Shown here piece by piece: positions 52,648-61,143 of a DNA stretch of 64,000 nucleotides. Numbering within the stretch: the first letter of the stretch is position 1; every line of letters starts with the position of its first letter. Made by a program: the position numbers and the translations under genes. The notes below the pieces were generated by a model. That model searched no databases, was not told the DNA's origin, and worked only from the letters and a program-made list of their open reading frames with translations. This DNA is from Microbacterium maritypicum. GTDB lineage: Bacteria; Actinomycetota; Actinomycetes; Actinomycetales; Microbacteriaceae. The stretch lies in assembly GCF_008868125.1 (NCBI RefSeq), contig NZ_WAAQ01000002.1, forward strand, positions 372,001 through 436,000, written 5' to 3'.

Positions 52648-53280
52648 TCAGAAGTGCATCTGCTTCAGCGTGCCGTACTTGATCAGCAGCTCCTCGAGAG
52701 CGTCGCCGTCTTTGTACTCCACGCGCACGGTCTTGCCGGTGCCGCCCGCGAGAACGATGTCGGGACCGTTAGAGAACAGCAGCGTCGACCAGGGCGAGGT
52801 GAACACGATCGCCCCTGCGGCATCCCTGGCCGTGACGCCGTCGGCATCAAGCGCGATCTCGACGATCTTGTCGGACCCCTTCACCGGGAAGACGGCGGGG
52901 AACTCGCTTCCCTCCCATTCGCGGAAGTAGGCGCTCAGGCCGATCTTCGCCTGCGGGAAACCGGCACGCAGACTGCGTCCGATCCGCGAGACGTGCACCT
53001 CATGCTCGGCGCGTTCTCCCTGATCATCGGTGATCGCGACCGTGACGGTCCCGCCGATCGGGTAGGTCTGCCGGAACAGCTCCTCCTGGCGCTTGTCATC
53101 CGGTGCCAGGTCGCTGCTCTCCAGGAACGGCTGCTCGCCGATCCACCCGGTGCGCACGCTCCAGGTGCGGGTCGTCGCCTTGCTCTTCTTGCGCGAGCTG
53201 AGAACGCCGAACACGACGATCAGCACGAGCACGAGCGCGCCCGCCGCGAGGAACAGCAGGATCCCGGTGTCATCACTCAT
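52648..53280 (-). CDS. Hypothetical single-pass membrane protein
   Basis: 210 residues. One N-terminal transmembrane helix (about residues 7-28, ILLFLAAGALVLVLIVVFGV) then a basic stretch and a globular domain of about 170 residues with beta-rich character (GGTVTVAITDDQGERAEHEVHV, ending LKQMHF). I recognise no domain. A TAACCT box 6 nt before the ATG supports the start and is the left half of a divergent pair with sdaA. Confidence 0.8.
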   Translation of the reverse strand: MSDDTGILLFLAAGALVLVLIVVFGVLSSRKKSKATTRTWSVRTGWIGEQPFLESSDLAPDDKRQEELFRQTYPIGGTVTVAITDDQGERAEHEVHVSRIGRSLRAGFPQAKIGLSAYFREWEGSEFPAVFPVKGSDKIVEIALDADGVTARDAAGAIVFTSPWSTLLFSNGPDIVLAGGTGKTVRVEYKDGDALEELLIKYGTLKQMHF

Positions 53281-53286
53281 GCGATC

Positions 53287-53292
53287 AGGTTA
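53287..53292 (-). promoter_or_regulatory. Leaderless -10 box of the 53280 gene
   Basis: TAACCT on the minus strand with 6 nt to the ATG at 53280. Confidence 0.55.
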
Positions 53293-53323
53293 ATGGGGGT
53301 GAACTGAAGAGGGGAAGGCGGCG

Positions 53324-53329
53324 TAACCT
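53324..53329 (+). promoter_or_regulatory. Leaderless -10 box of sdaA
   Basis: TAACCT with 6 nt to the GTG at 53336. Confidence 0.55.
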
Positions 53330-53335
53330 GGACGA

Positions 53336-54838
53336 GTGACTGCGTACGTCTCGGCCTTCGACCTGTTCTCCATCGGAGTGGGGCCCTCGAGCTCCCATAC
53401 GGTGGGCCCGATGCGCGCGGCCCTGGACTTCGTCCACCGGCTCGGCGCGAGCCAGACGCTCAGTGCGGTGTCGCGGATCGAGTGCACGCTGTTCGGTTCG
53501 CTGGGAGCGACCGGTATCGGACACGGAACGCCGGATGCCGTCGTGGCGGGGCTGCGGGGATTGTCGCCGGAGAGCTGCGACCCTGCGGAGGTGCGTTCGG
53601 CCTGGACCGAGTACCCGGCGGGTGAGCCGCTCACTCTCGATGGCCAGCAGCAGATCCCGTTCGCGAAGACCGACATCGTCTTCGCGCCACGCACCAGGCT
53701 GCCCGGTCATCCGAACGCCATGACGATCACCGCGTGGGACGCCGCCGGCGCGACGATCGCCGAGGAGACCTACTACTCGATCGGCGGAGGCTTCATCCGG
53801 CGTGAGGGGGAAGAAACGTCGATCACCTCTGCCGGCTTCCCCTATTCCTACGCGGATGCCGCGTCGCTGCTCGCCCTCTGTGACGAGAACGGACTGTCGA
53901 TCGCCGAGGTCGCGCGACTGAACGAGACTGCGGTGCGCAGCGAGGAAGAGGTCGCTGCCGGGCTGGACGCGATCTGGAATGCCATGTCGGCGTGCGTCGA
54001 TGCCGGCCTGCACTCCGACGGTGTGCTGCCCGGCATGCTCAAGGTGAAGCGGCGGGCGAGCACGATCCGTGCGCAGCTCGATGAGGTCGCGGCCGACGGG
54101 CACCGTGAACTCCCCGGCGAATGGCTCGGGGCTTTCGCGCTCGCGGTCAACGAGGAGAACGCGGCGGGCGGGCGCGTCGTCACTGCACCCACGAACGGTG
54201 CGGCCGGCATTCTGCCCGCCGTAGCGATGTACTGGTGGCGGTTCCTTGCCGACTCCGGGCTCGGTGCCGGCAATGCCGTGACGCCCTACGGCGAGCTGGT
54301 CGGAAGTGCGCTGCTGGGCTTCGGCCCTGACGGTCGCAGCCTCGCCGCGCAGGTGGATGCCGACCTCGACCCGGAGCAGACGGCCGAGGCCAACCGCCGC
54401 CGTGGCATCCGACGTTTCCTGCTGACGGCGACCGCTCTCGGCTCGCTGTTCAAAGCGAACGCCTCGATCTCGGGGGCGGAGGGCGGATGTCAGGCCGAGG
54501 TCGGATCCGCCTGCGCGATGGCCGCGGGTGGCCTCACCGCGGTGATGGGAGGCACGAACCGTCAGATCGAGAACGCGGCTGAGATCGCGATGGAGCACCA
54601 CCTCGGTCTCACCTGCGACCCGATCGGCGGGCTCGTGCAGATCCCTTGCATCGAGCGCAACGCGATCGCCGCTTCGACCGCCGTGACCGCCGCGCGTCTC
54701 GCGCTGCGCGGAGACGGCAGCCACTACGTGTCGCTGGATGCCGTGGTCGAGACGATGCGCCAGACCGGCGCCGACATGTCGACCAAGTACAAGGAGACCA
54801 GCGAGGGCGGACTCGCGGTCAACGTCATCGAGTGCTGA
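53336..54838 (+). CDS. sdaA: L-serine ammonia-lyase, single chain
   Basis: 500 residues, the fused (alpha plus beta) L-serine dehydratase. It deaminates serine to pyruvate using a [4Fe-4S] cluster. The N-terminal beta part has the GPSSSHTVGPMRAA motif. The C-terminal part carries candidate cluster cysteines Cys385 and Cys393 in GCQAEVGSACAMAAGG, Cys427 in LTCDPIGGLVQIP and Cys438. It uses a GTG start, leaderless. It is divergent from the hypothetical membrane gene. Confidence 0.96.
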   Translation: MTAYVSAFDLFSIGVGPSSSHTVGPMRAALDFVHRLGASQTLSAVSRIECTLFGSLGATGIGHGTPDAVVAGLRGLSPESCDPAEVRSAWTEYPAGEPLTLDGQQQIPFAKTDIVFAPRTRLPGHPNAMTITAWDAAGATIAEETYYSIGGGFIRREGEETSITSAGFPYSYADAASLLALCDENGLSIAEVARLNETAVRSEEEVAAGLDAIWNAMSACVDAGLHSDGVLPGMLKVKRRASTIRAQLDEVAADGHRELPGEWLGAFALAVNEENAAGGRVVTAPTNGAAGILPAVAMYWWRFLADSGLGAGNAVTPYGELVGSALLGFGPDGRSLAAQVDADLDPEQTAEANRRRGIRRFLLTATALGSLFKANASISGAEGGCQAEVGSACAMAAGGLTAVMGGTNRQIENAAEIAMEHHLGLTCDPIGGLVQIPCIERNAIAASTAVTAARLALRGDGSHYVSLDAVVETMRQTGADMSTKYKETSEGGLAVNVIEC

Positions 54839-54904
54839 GCGCCACTGGCGCGCCGTGTCGGTAGTCGCGGATAGCCTCCTCGGAGACCGACCGAGGAGAG
54901 TGTG

Positions 54905-55657
54905 ATGGATCCGTTCTGGGACCCGCGCAGCAAGCGCCGGCGCCAGCAGCCGGTCGTCGCCGTGCATCCGACCGATGACGCGCCCACGCCCGGCGCGCAG
55001 TGGCCCACAAGCATCCCGGCCGTCGCCCAGGTGCTGCGGGAGGGTATCGATCTCGACCCCGGAGTGACATTCCTCGTCGGCGAGAACGGCAGCGGCAAGT
55101 CGACCATCGTCGAAGGGGTCGCGATCGCCTACGGATTGTCGCCCGAGGGCGGGTCGCGCCAGGCGAAGCACAGCACGCGCCCGACGGAGTCGCCGTTGTC
55201 GGAGTGGTTGCGGCTCCAGCGTGGCGTGGGTGCGAACCGGTGGGGTTTCTTCCTGCGCGCCGAGACGATGCACTCGTTCTACACGTACCTGGAAGAGAAT
55301 CCCTCGCCCCGCGGCGACATCGCCTTTCACGAGATGAGCCATGGCGAGTCGTTCCTCGCGCTGCTGGAGAGCCGGTTCGATGAGCCGGGGTTCTACTGCC
55401 TCGATGAGCCCGAGGCCGCACTGTCGTTCTCCTCGACGCTCGCGCTCATCGCCGTGCTGCAGCGCATCGTCGACGAGGGCGGCCAGGTGCTATGTGCCAC
55501 GCACTCTCCCGTGCTCGCCGCGTTGCCCGGGGCGCGCATCCTCGAGGTCGGTGACTGGGGCATCCGCGCCGCCGAGTGGAACGACCTCGAACTCGTGAAT
55601 CACTGGCGGTCGTTCCTCGACTCGCCTCCGCGCTACCTGCGTCATCTGCTCGACTGA
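54905..55657 (+). CDS. AAA-type ATPase, ABC/SMC-like
   Basis: 250 residues. Walker A is GENGSGKS at residues 59-66, the ABC signature is in MSHGESFLALL, and Walker B is FYCLDEPEAALS, with a switch His in LCATHSPVLAALPG. No membrane segment, so a soluble ATPase that may process DNA or proteins. The closest relatives are standalone AAA_21-type proteins often of unknown role. A GAGGAGAG site precedes the ATG. It converges on hrpB with 136 bp between. Confidence 0.87.
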   Translation: MDPFWDPRSKRRRQQPVVAVHPTDDAPTPGAQWPTSIPAVAQVLREGIDLDPGVTFLVGENGSGKSTIVEGVAIAYGLSPEGGSRQAKHSTRPTESPLSEWLRLQRGVGANRWGFFLRAETMHSFYTYLEENPSPRGDIAFHEMSHGESFLALLESRFDEPGFYCLDEPEAALSFSSTLALIAVLQRIVDEGGQVLCATHSPVLAALPGARILEVGDWGIRAAEWNDLELVNHWRSFLDSPPRYLRHLLD

Positions 55658-55793
55658 CCTCGGCTCGATCCGCGGCGCACGTCGCAGGCTGGCGAGTCGT
55701 TTCACGCCAGCTGCGGCACCGCGCGGCAGCACTCACGCTGCGGCCGCGCACGCATTGAGACGCCGGCCGAGGCCCCTCTCAGTGAGTGGAGCG

Positions 55794-58346
55794 TCAGCGG
55801 GCGGAGCGGTTCTTGGTGTGCCTGGTCGGTGCGGTGGCCCAGGGATCCTCGGGCCACGGGTGCTTCGGATACCGGCCGCGCATCTCAGCGCGCACCTGGG
55901 CATACGGGCCCGACCAGAACGAGTTCAGGTCATCGGTGACCGCGAGCGGGTGTCCGGCGGGGGACAGCAGATGGAAGAGCACCGGCACACGCCCGTCGAC
56001 CAGCCGGGGAGTCTCGGCCCACCCGAAGCACTCCTGCAGCTTCACCGCGACCACGGGCCGGGCGTCAGGGTCGTCGGGCGCCGGGTAGGCGATGCGGATG
56101 CGGGAGCCGGTGGGAACTTCCAGACGCTCGGGCACGAGTTCGTCGAAACGCGCGGCCTCGGGCCACGGCAGCAGTCGGCGCAGCGCCGACGTCAGCTCCA
56201 GTCGCGCGGCAGGAGTGCCGGATGCCAGTGCGTCGAGCTCCGGCGCAAGCCAGGCGTCGAGGGCGGCGAGCAGCCCGGCGTCCGAGACATCCGGCCACGG
56301 CGACCCCAGTTCACGATGCAGCAGCGCCAGACGACGCCGCAGCTCGGTGGCCGGGGCGGACCACGTGAAGATGCCCAGCCCCTCGCGCTGCAGCGTGCGT
56401 CGTACCGCGTCGCGGCCCTCTTCGGCCGATGCGCGCACCGGTGCCGAGGAACGCAGGATCGCTCCCACGCGCCGCTCGCGTCGTGCCTGCAGGCGACCTG
56501 CGACGAACTCTGCCTCGACGCGGTCGGTGAGCAGGTGGCTCGCCGCGTGCTCCATCTGCTCCTCGGTGAGCATCGCCGCCGACCGGACGATCGCCCCGGA
56601 TCCGGCGGACCCGCGCCCGGACGCGCGCGCGACGTCGGCGATGGCCAGCCACTCGACCGCCGCGAGCGGGCCGGTCACTCCCGCGCGGGTGCCGGATGCC
56701 AGCAGGAAAGTCGCCCCGTCGGCCGAGCGGTCCACGCGGCGTGCGACGCGCTCGGGGAAGGCCAGCGCGATCACGAGGCCGACGCCGTCGAGGTCGGAGT
56801 GCAACCCCGGTGTCGCCGTGCTCAGACGCTCGAGACGATCCGCGTCGGTGCGCCAGCGACGGGCATCCGCCGTGCGTCCGCCTCGCAGTGCGATGAGTGC
56901 CTGCGCGACATCGGAGTCCGCGGAGCGCAGGTCGCCGCCCACCAGCGCGACGACCTCGGCGGCGAGTCGGGCGCCCACCGCTGGGCCACCATCACGCAGC
57001 GCGCGTGCGAGCCGCGGATCGGTGGGGATGCGGGCCAGGGCGCGGCCCTCGTCGGTGGCGCGGCCCTCATCGTCGATCGCGCCGAGTCCGTGCAGCACCG
57101 TGATGGCGTCGGCCAGGCTGTCAGCGGGCAGGGGGTCGATCAGGCGCAGACCGGCACCGCCCGGCGCACCCCAGCACGCGAGTAGCAGGGCCGCATCAGC
57201 CAGGTCGCTCGACGCGATCTCCGGTGTCGGGCGGGCGGGGGCGGCGGCGTAGGTGCGTTCGTCGATGCAGCGGACGACGGTCCCCGGTCCCTGGCGAGTG
57301 CCGCGGCCGGCGCGCTGCACGCTCGACGAACGGGAAGCCGCGGCGGTCACGAGCCCCGTCATCCCGCGCGCCGCGTCGCGCTGAGGCGTGCGCGCCAGGC
57401 AGGTGTCGACCACCAGCCGCACACCGGGCACGGTGAGCGAGGACTCTGCGAGCGAGGTCGTGACGATGATGCGGTTCTGCTCGTCCGGGCGGCGCCCGCG
57501 GATCACGGCATCCTGCTCGGACGCGGGCATGCGACCATGCAGCTCCCGCACGTCGAAGGAGTCGGTCGTGTCGCGGACGCGGCGGGCGATCTCCGACACC
57601 TCGCGGGCGCCCGGCGCGAAGACAAGCACATCGCCCGTGGGGTCGTCGCGGCGCAGCTCCCGAGCGGCGGATGCGGTGGTCCGCGCGACGTGATCCAGGA
57701 ACGCCCAGGTGACACCGCGCTCGTCGAGGCGCGGTGCAGGGCTCGGAGCCCAGCGCTCGGTGAGGGGGAAGGCGGGAACATCGTGGTCGACGATCGGGGC
57801 TGGTTGCTCGTCGACGCCGAGGACGGAGGCGATGCGCGCGGCGTCGAGGGTGGCCGACATGGCGATGAGGACGAGGTCGTCTCGCAGCTCGCGTACCTCC
57901 GAGAGCAGGCCGATCAGGAGGTCGGTCTCGAGCGCGCGCTCGTGCACCTCGTCGATGATCACCGCATCGACGCCCTGGAGGCCGGGATCGTTCAGCAGCC
58001 GCCGCAGCAGGACGCCGGCCGTGACGAATTCGACCCTCGTCTCCTTTGCGACCGCGCGCTCGCCTCGGACGGTGAACCCCACACGAGTGCCGAGCGGGGA
58101 ACCGTCGAGCTGTGCGAGCCGGCGCACGGCGGCCCTGGCGGCGACGCGACGCGGCTGGGTGACGATGACGCGGCCGGTCGAACGAGAGGCGAGCAGCGGC
58201 GGCACGAGCGTGGTCTTGCCGGTGCCTGGTGGCGCGCTCACCACCGCTGACGTGCTCGTGTCGAGCGTCTGGGCGAGCTCATCGAGGGCAGCTGCGAACG
58301 AGAGTCCTGCGCCGATGGTGGCGAGGTCGAAGGCAGCGGACGTCAT
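55794..58346 (-). CDS. hrpB: ATP-dependent RNA helicase HrpB
   Basis: 850 residues from the ATG at 58346. DEAH-type helicase core: Walker A APPGTGKT at 38-45, DEVH at 132-135, the SAT motif in MSATLD, then QRAGRGTR (motif VI), followed by helicase-associated (HA2) and HrpB C-terminal domains. The opposite-strand neighbour does not overlap. Its role is uncertain; it is implicated in RNA metabolism. The start is backed by a degenerate CAGACT box 6 nt upstream. Confidence 0.95.
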   Translation of the reverse strand: MTSAAFDLATIGAGLSFAAALDELAQTLDTSTSAVVSAPPGTGKTTLVPPLLASRSTGRVIVTQPRRVAARAAVRRLAQLDGSPLGTRVGFTVRGERAVAKETRVEFVTAGVLLRRLLNDPGLQGVDAVIIDEVHERALETDLLIGLLSEVRELRDDLVLIAMSATLDAARIASVLGVDEQPAPIVDHDVPAFPLTERWAPSPAPRLDERGVTWAFLDHVARTTASAARELRRDDPTGDVLVFAPGAREVSEIARRVRDTTDSFDVRELHGRMPASEQDAVIRGRRPDEQNRIIVTTSLAESSLTVPGVRLVVDTCLARTPQRDAARGMTGLVTAAASRSSSVQRAGRGTRQGPGTVVRCIDERTYAAAPARPTPEIASSDLADAALLLACWGAPGGAGLRLIDPLPADSLADAITVLHGLGAIDDEGRATDEGRALARIPTDPRLARALRDGGPAVGARLAAEVVALVGGDLRSADSDVAQALIALRGGRTADARRWRTDADRLERLSTATPGLHSDLDGVGLVIALAFPERVARRVDRSADGATFLLASGTRAGVTGPLAAVEWLAIADVARASGRGSAGSGAIVRSAAMLTEEQMEHAASHLLTDRVEAEFVAGRLQARRERRVGAILRSSAPVRASAEEGRDAVRRTLQREGLGIFTWSAPATELRRRLALLHRELGSPWPDVSDAGLLAALDAWLAPELDALASGTPAARLELTSALRRLLPWPEAARFDELVPERLEVPTGSRIRIAYPAPDDPDARPVVAVKLQECFGWAETPRLVDGRVPVLFHLLSPAGHPLAVTDDLNSFWSGPYAQVRAEMRGRYPKHPWPEDPWATAPTRHTKNRSAR

Positions 58347-58435
58347 CGTCCCAGTCTGCCCGGTCGGCGTCGTCCGGCGTCGTCCACAACTCAGGACGGT
58401 TGCGTCCGATGCGGTCAGAACCGGCATTCTGGCCG

Positions 58436-58484
58436 GAAGACAGCGGATGCCGCGAGCGGAAGGGCCGCGGCATCCGCTGTCTTC
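58436..58484 (-). terminator. Strong hairpin between flotillin and hrpB
   Basis: A perfect 18-bp stem (58436-58453 with 58467-58484) with a 13-nt loop, just downstream of the flotillin stop (58497, minus) and upstream of hrpB. It probably ends flotillin transcripts. Confidence 0.75.
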
Positions 58485-58496
58485 GTGTGGCGGGGA

Positions 58497-60101
58497 CTAC
58501 TCCGTGTCTGTCGCCGGTGCTGCAGGCGGCGGCGGAGTGGTCGGGTTCGGAACCCGCGTCTGCGCAGGCGTAGGAGCGGCGGCCGCAGCCACACCCTCGC
58601 CGATGCCGCGACCGACGGCCTGACCCTGGATGATCCCGGCGAGGTCGAGCCCCGTGGCCGAGTGGACGCTGTCGAACACCGACCGCATCGCGATTGCGCT
58701 GTCGGCTCCGACGACGTTCGAGGCGCCGTCTTCGCCCGAGCCTCCGATGATCGACACGTTGCCGATCGCGGCGTAGCCCTTCGAGAACTCCGCCATGATC
58801 GACGGCAGCACTTCGAGCACCCGCTGCGAGAGGAACGCGTCCTGGTTCGACGCGATGGCCTTCGCCTCCGCCTCGAGGGCGGCCGCTCGCGCGTCACCCT
58901 CGGCACGGATCGCGTCGGCCTCGGCGCTGGCGCGCAGGCGGCGGGCTTCGGACTCGGCCTCTGCCTGGGACCGCAGCGCGTCTGCCTCACCCTGCGCCTT
59001 CGCGACAGCCGCAGCTGCTTCACCGTCGGCGCGTGCCCTGTCAGCTTGGGCCTGCTGCTCGGCGATGCGAGTACGGGCCTCGGCCTGCTTGACCTGCTCG
59101 ATCGCGGCAGCCTCGGCTGCGCGCTCGCGGGTGTACAGCTCGGCCTGTGCGCGGGTCTCCGCCTCATACCGCTGCGCGTCGGCGACGCGCTTGACGTCGG
59201 CGTCGAGCTGAGCCTGCTTGTTCTCGGCCTGCTGCTGCAGAACGGCCTGCTGAGCCTGCTCGCGGGCGAGGTTCTCAGCCTGCTCGGCCTCGGCGCGAGC
59301 CCGACCGATGCCGGCGTTGGAGTTCGCGGTGTTGGTGTCGAGCGCGGTCTGCTCGATCAGGTTGGCTTCCTGGTTCGCGATGTTCTTCTGGTTGATCGCG
59401 CGGTCGGCGTTGGTCTGCGAGATCTCCGCGGACTGGCGCTTCGCCTGGATCTCAGGAGCACCGAGCGACTGGATGTAGCCGACCTTGTCGGTGATGCCCT
59501 TGATCTGGAACGAGTCGAGGATCAGGCCCTGCTCGGCGAGCTCCTGCGAGACATCGGCGGCGATCTGGTCGGAGAACTTCTTGCGCTCGCGCATCAGCTC
59601 GACGACCGAGAGGGTGGCCACGATGCCGCGGAGGGCACCTTCGAGCTGCTCTGTGGTGAACTGCTCGATCGCCTTGTCCTGCGAGGCGAAGCGCTCGGCG
59701 GCACGGCGCACCAGGATCGGGTCGGAGCCGATCTTCACGATCGCGACGCCGTCGACGTTCAGGGTCACGCTGTCGAGCGACTGGGCCTCGGCGTTGAGGG
59801 AGACCTGGCGTGAGCGCAGCGAGATGATCTCGTGGCGCTGCGTGATCGGGTTGACGAGCGACTTGCCGTTCACGATGACCGTGACCGGCGACTCCGACAT
59901 CTCGGACCTGCTCGAGCCGTCTGCCGAGAGGACTGCGGTCTGCACCTTCTGCTTGCGACCCGAGATCACGAGTGCCTCGTCGGCGCGAGCGACCTTGATC
60001 CAGCTGCGTGCGAACAGCAGCAGGACGAGCAGTAGGACGATGACGACGACGACGGCGATTCCGACGATGACGAGGATGCCGACGATTCCGGCGATCTCCA
60101 T
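58497..60101 (-). CDS. Flotillin-like (SPFH/band 7) membrane protein
   Basis: 534 residues from the ATG at 60101, with a GGGAGGT site. One N-terminal transmembrane helix (about residues 5-30), an SPFH domain (35-200) with IVKIGSDPILVRRAAERF and GALRGIVATLSVVELMRERKKF, then a long Ala/Glu/Gln flotillin coiled coil of AEAEA repeats to about residue 420, and a Pro/Ala tail ending ATDTE. It organises membrane microdomains. It is downstream of marR on the same strand, separated by 163 bp. Confidence 0.94.
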   Translation of the reverse strand: MEIAGIVGILVIVGIAVVVVIVLLLVLLLFARSWIKVARADEALVISGRKQKVQTAVLSADGSSRSEMSESPVTVIVNGKSLVNPITQRHEIISLRSRQVSLNAEAQSLDSVTLNVDGVAIVKIGSDPILVRRAAERFASQDKAIEQFTTEQLEGALRGIVATLSVVELMRERKKFSDQIAADVSQELAEQGLILDSFQIKGITDKVGYIQSLGAPEIQAKRQSAEISQTNADRAINQKNIANQEANLIEQTALDTNTANSNAGIGRARAEAEQAENLAREQAQQAVLQQQAENKQAQLDADVKRVADAQRYEAETRAQAELYTRERAAEAAAIEQVKQAEARTRIAEQQAQADRARADGEAAAAVAKAQGEADALRSQAEAESEARRLRASAEADAIRAEGDARAAALEAEAKAIASNQDAFLSQRVLEVLPSIMAEFSKGYAAIGNVSIIGGSGEDGASNVVGADSAIAMRSVFDSVHSATGLDLAGIIQGQAVGRGIGEGVAAAAAPTPAQTRVPNPTTPPPPAAPATDTE

Positions 60102-60234
60102 GGATGACCTCCCTGGTTCCCCCCGAGGGGGCGGTCTCGAGCGCGCCGTGGTGCGCGCCTTCGTCCCCCACCCTGCCAGATAGTGCCCGCCCGCGTTGAG
60201 GAGACGACGGTTGTGAGCGGGAACAGGAGGACCT

Positions 60235-60257
60235 TGCACGGCGCTCTGCGCTGTGCA
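60235..60257 (-). terminator. Hairpin after the MarR gene
   Basis: A 10-bp stem with one mismatch (60235-60244 with 60248-60257) and a 3-nt loop, right after the marR stop. No T-run, so low confidence. Confidence 0.35.
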
Positions 60258-60264
60258 GGGGAGG

Positions 60265-60693
60265 TCAGCGGGCGCGGAGCTTCTCCGCGAGGTCGCGCAG
60301 CGCGCGCAGTTCGTCGGCGTCCAGGCGCGACATGCGGTCGGCGATCGAGCGTCCGTGCACGGTGGCGAGCGCGCGGAAGGCCTTCGCACCCTCGTCGGTG
60401 GCGCGGATCAGGGCACCGCGTCCGTCGTCGGGGTCCGCGCATTTCGCCACGAGTCCTCGCGTGACCATGCGGTCGACCAGGCGCGAGACGCTGGGCTGAC
60501 TGATCAGCATGTTCGAGGTGATGTCGCGCAGCCGCGCGGTCATGTCGGGGGAGCGGGTCACCGTGAGCAGCACGTCGTACTCGGCCTGTGTGATATCGCT
60601 GTGCTCGAAGTCGCTCAACATCTCGGTGAACAACTGGTGCTGCGCGCGGAACAGGCTCTCCCAGGCCTCCAGGGCGAGCTTGCGATCGGTCAT
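60265..60693 (-). CDS. MarR-family transcriptional regulator
   Basis: 142 residues from the ATG at 60693, with an alternative at 60696. The winged helix domain is clear: DITQAEYDVLLTVTRSPDMTARLRDITSNMLISQPSVSRLVDRMVTRGLV and the DPDDGRGALIRATDEG wing (segments). It would sense a phenolic or similar ligand. A TATCCT box 6 nt upstream favours 60693. The Tn7-like element lies 200 bp upstream. Confidence 0.93.
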   Translation of the reverse strand: MTDRKLALEAWESLFRAQHQLFTEMLSDFEHSDITQAEYDVLLTVTRSPDMTARLRDITSNMLISQPSVSRLVDRMVTRGLVAKCADPDDGRGALIRATDEGAKAFRALATVHGRSIADRMSRLDADELRALRDLAEKLRAR

Positions 60694-60699
60694 CATCAC

Positions 60700-60705
60700 A
60701 GGATA
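60700..60705 (-). promoter_or_regulatory. Leaderless -10 box of the MarR gene
   Basis: TATCCT on the minus strand with 6 nt to the ATG at 60693. Confidence 0.55.
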
Positions 60706-60717
60706 GTGCGAACAGTA

Positions 60718-60751
60718 AAGGGCCGGTCGGAGAGGCTCCCGACCGGCCCTT
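60718..60751 (-). terminator. 13-bp hairpin upstream of marR
   Basis: A perfect 13-bp inverted repeat (60718-60730 with 60739-60751) with an 8-nt loop. Read on the minus strand it is followed by TTTACTGTT, so it looks like the terminator of a minus-strand gene to the right that the transposon now separates from here. Confidence 0.6.
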
Positions 60752-60778
60752 GTCCCTTGCACCAAGAGTGTCCTGCAA

Positions 60779-60818
60779 TCACATGCGGTGAGTGCCACAG
60801 CAAACATTCACCGTGTGA
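60779..60818. promoter_or_regulatory. Imperfect inverted repeat near an orphan promoter
   Basis: TCACATGCGGTGA (60779-60791) and TCACCGTGTGA (60808-60818) are inverted copies with a 2-nt insertion in the left one. They sit just before the TATAAC box, as an operator would. Confidence 0.4.
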
Positions 60819-60824
60819 TCACTG

Positions 60825-60830
60825 TATAAC
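60825..60830 (+). promoter_or_regulatory. Orphan rightward -10 box
   Basis: TATAAC, close to consensus, but no gene follows before the transposon at 60890. It may have driven a gene now displaced beyond the element. Confidence 0.4.
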
Positions 60831-60889
60831 GGCGAGATAACGAATGCAACGGTTTGGTCACGGAAAGTTCGGGTGGGTGATCGCACGGC

Positions 60890-60976
60890 TGTCCGATCTC
60901 ACGAAAAGTGTCGGAGTCTCACGAAGGCTGTCGGAGAGTCTCACGAAAGTGTCGGAGTCTCACTAGACGTGTCGGA
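60890..60976. repeat. Left-end repeats of the Tn7-like transposon
   Basis: Five TGTCGGA-type heptamers start at 60890 (TGTCCGA), 60909, 60929, 60950 and 60970. Spacing is 19, 20, 21 and 20 bp, about two helical turns. Between them a TCTCACGAA element recurs. This is the organisation of TnsB/TniA binding sites at the end of Tn7- and Tn5053-type elements, and 5'-TGT is the usual terminus. Confidence 0.82.
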
Positions 60977-61143
60977 AGAGCGGCGTGTCGACCAGCCTCG
61001 TTGGGTGCCGGACATAGTCTGCCCGTGAGCAGATCCCCAGTTGGGGCATCTTTGTCAGGGCTCAGGACATAGGCCAGTACCGCTCCCCAGGAGAGAGGCT
61101 GACTGCCGAATAGGAAGTATCCGTCGATGTCGATTGGATCCCT

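Larger units (their letters stand above)
60752..61143. other. Gene-free spacer: host promoter region, then transposon left end
   Basis: Together with the marR promoter this is a gap of about 450 bp without a convincing gene. 60752-60889 holds an AT-richer stretch with a TATAAC box and an imperfect inverted repeat; 60890-60976 holds the five repeats; 60977-61143 precedes tnsA and shows no other motif I trust. A minus-strand frame across 60919-61233 overlaps the repeats and is not called. Confidence 0.7.

Noticed and set aside
60265..60889. Known Tn7 attachment site (glmS end) beside the element
   Set aside because: The adjacent gene is MarR and its start, not the 3' end of glmS or another known target.
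60890..60976. Repeats as a CRISPR array
   Set aside because: The units are about 20 bp with no unique spacers; the intervals themselves repeat, and transposase genes follow, so they are transposase-binding sites.
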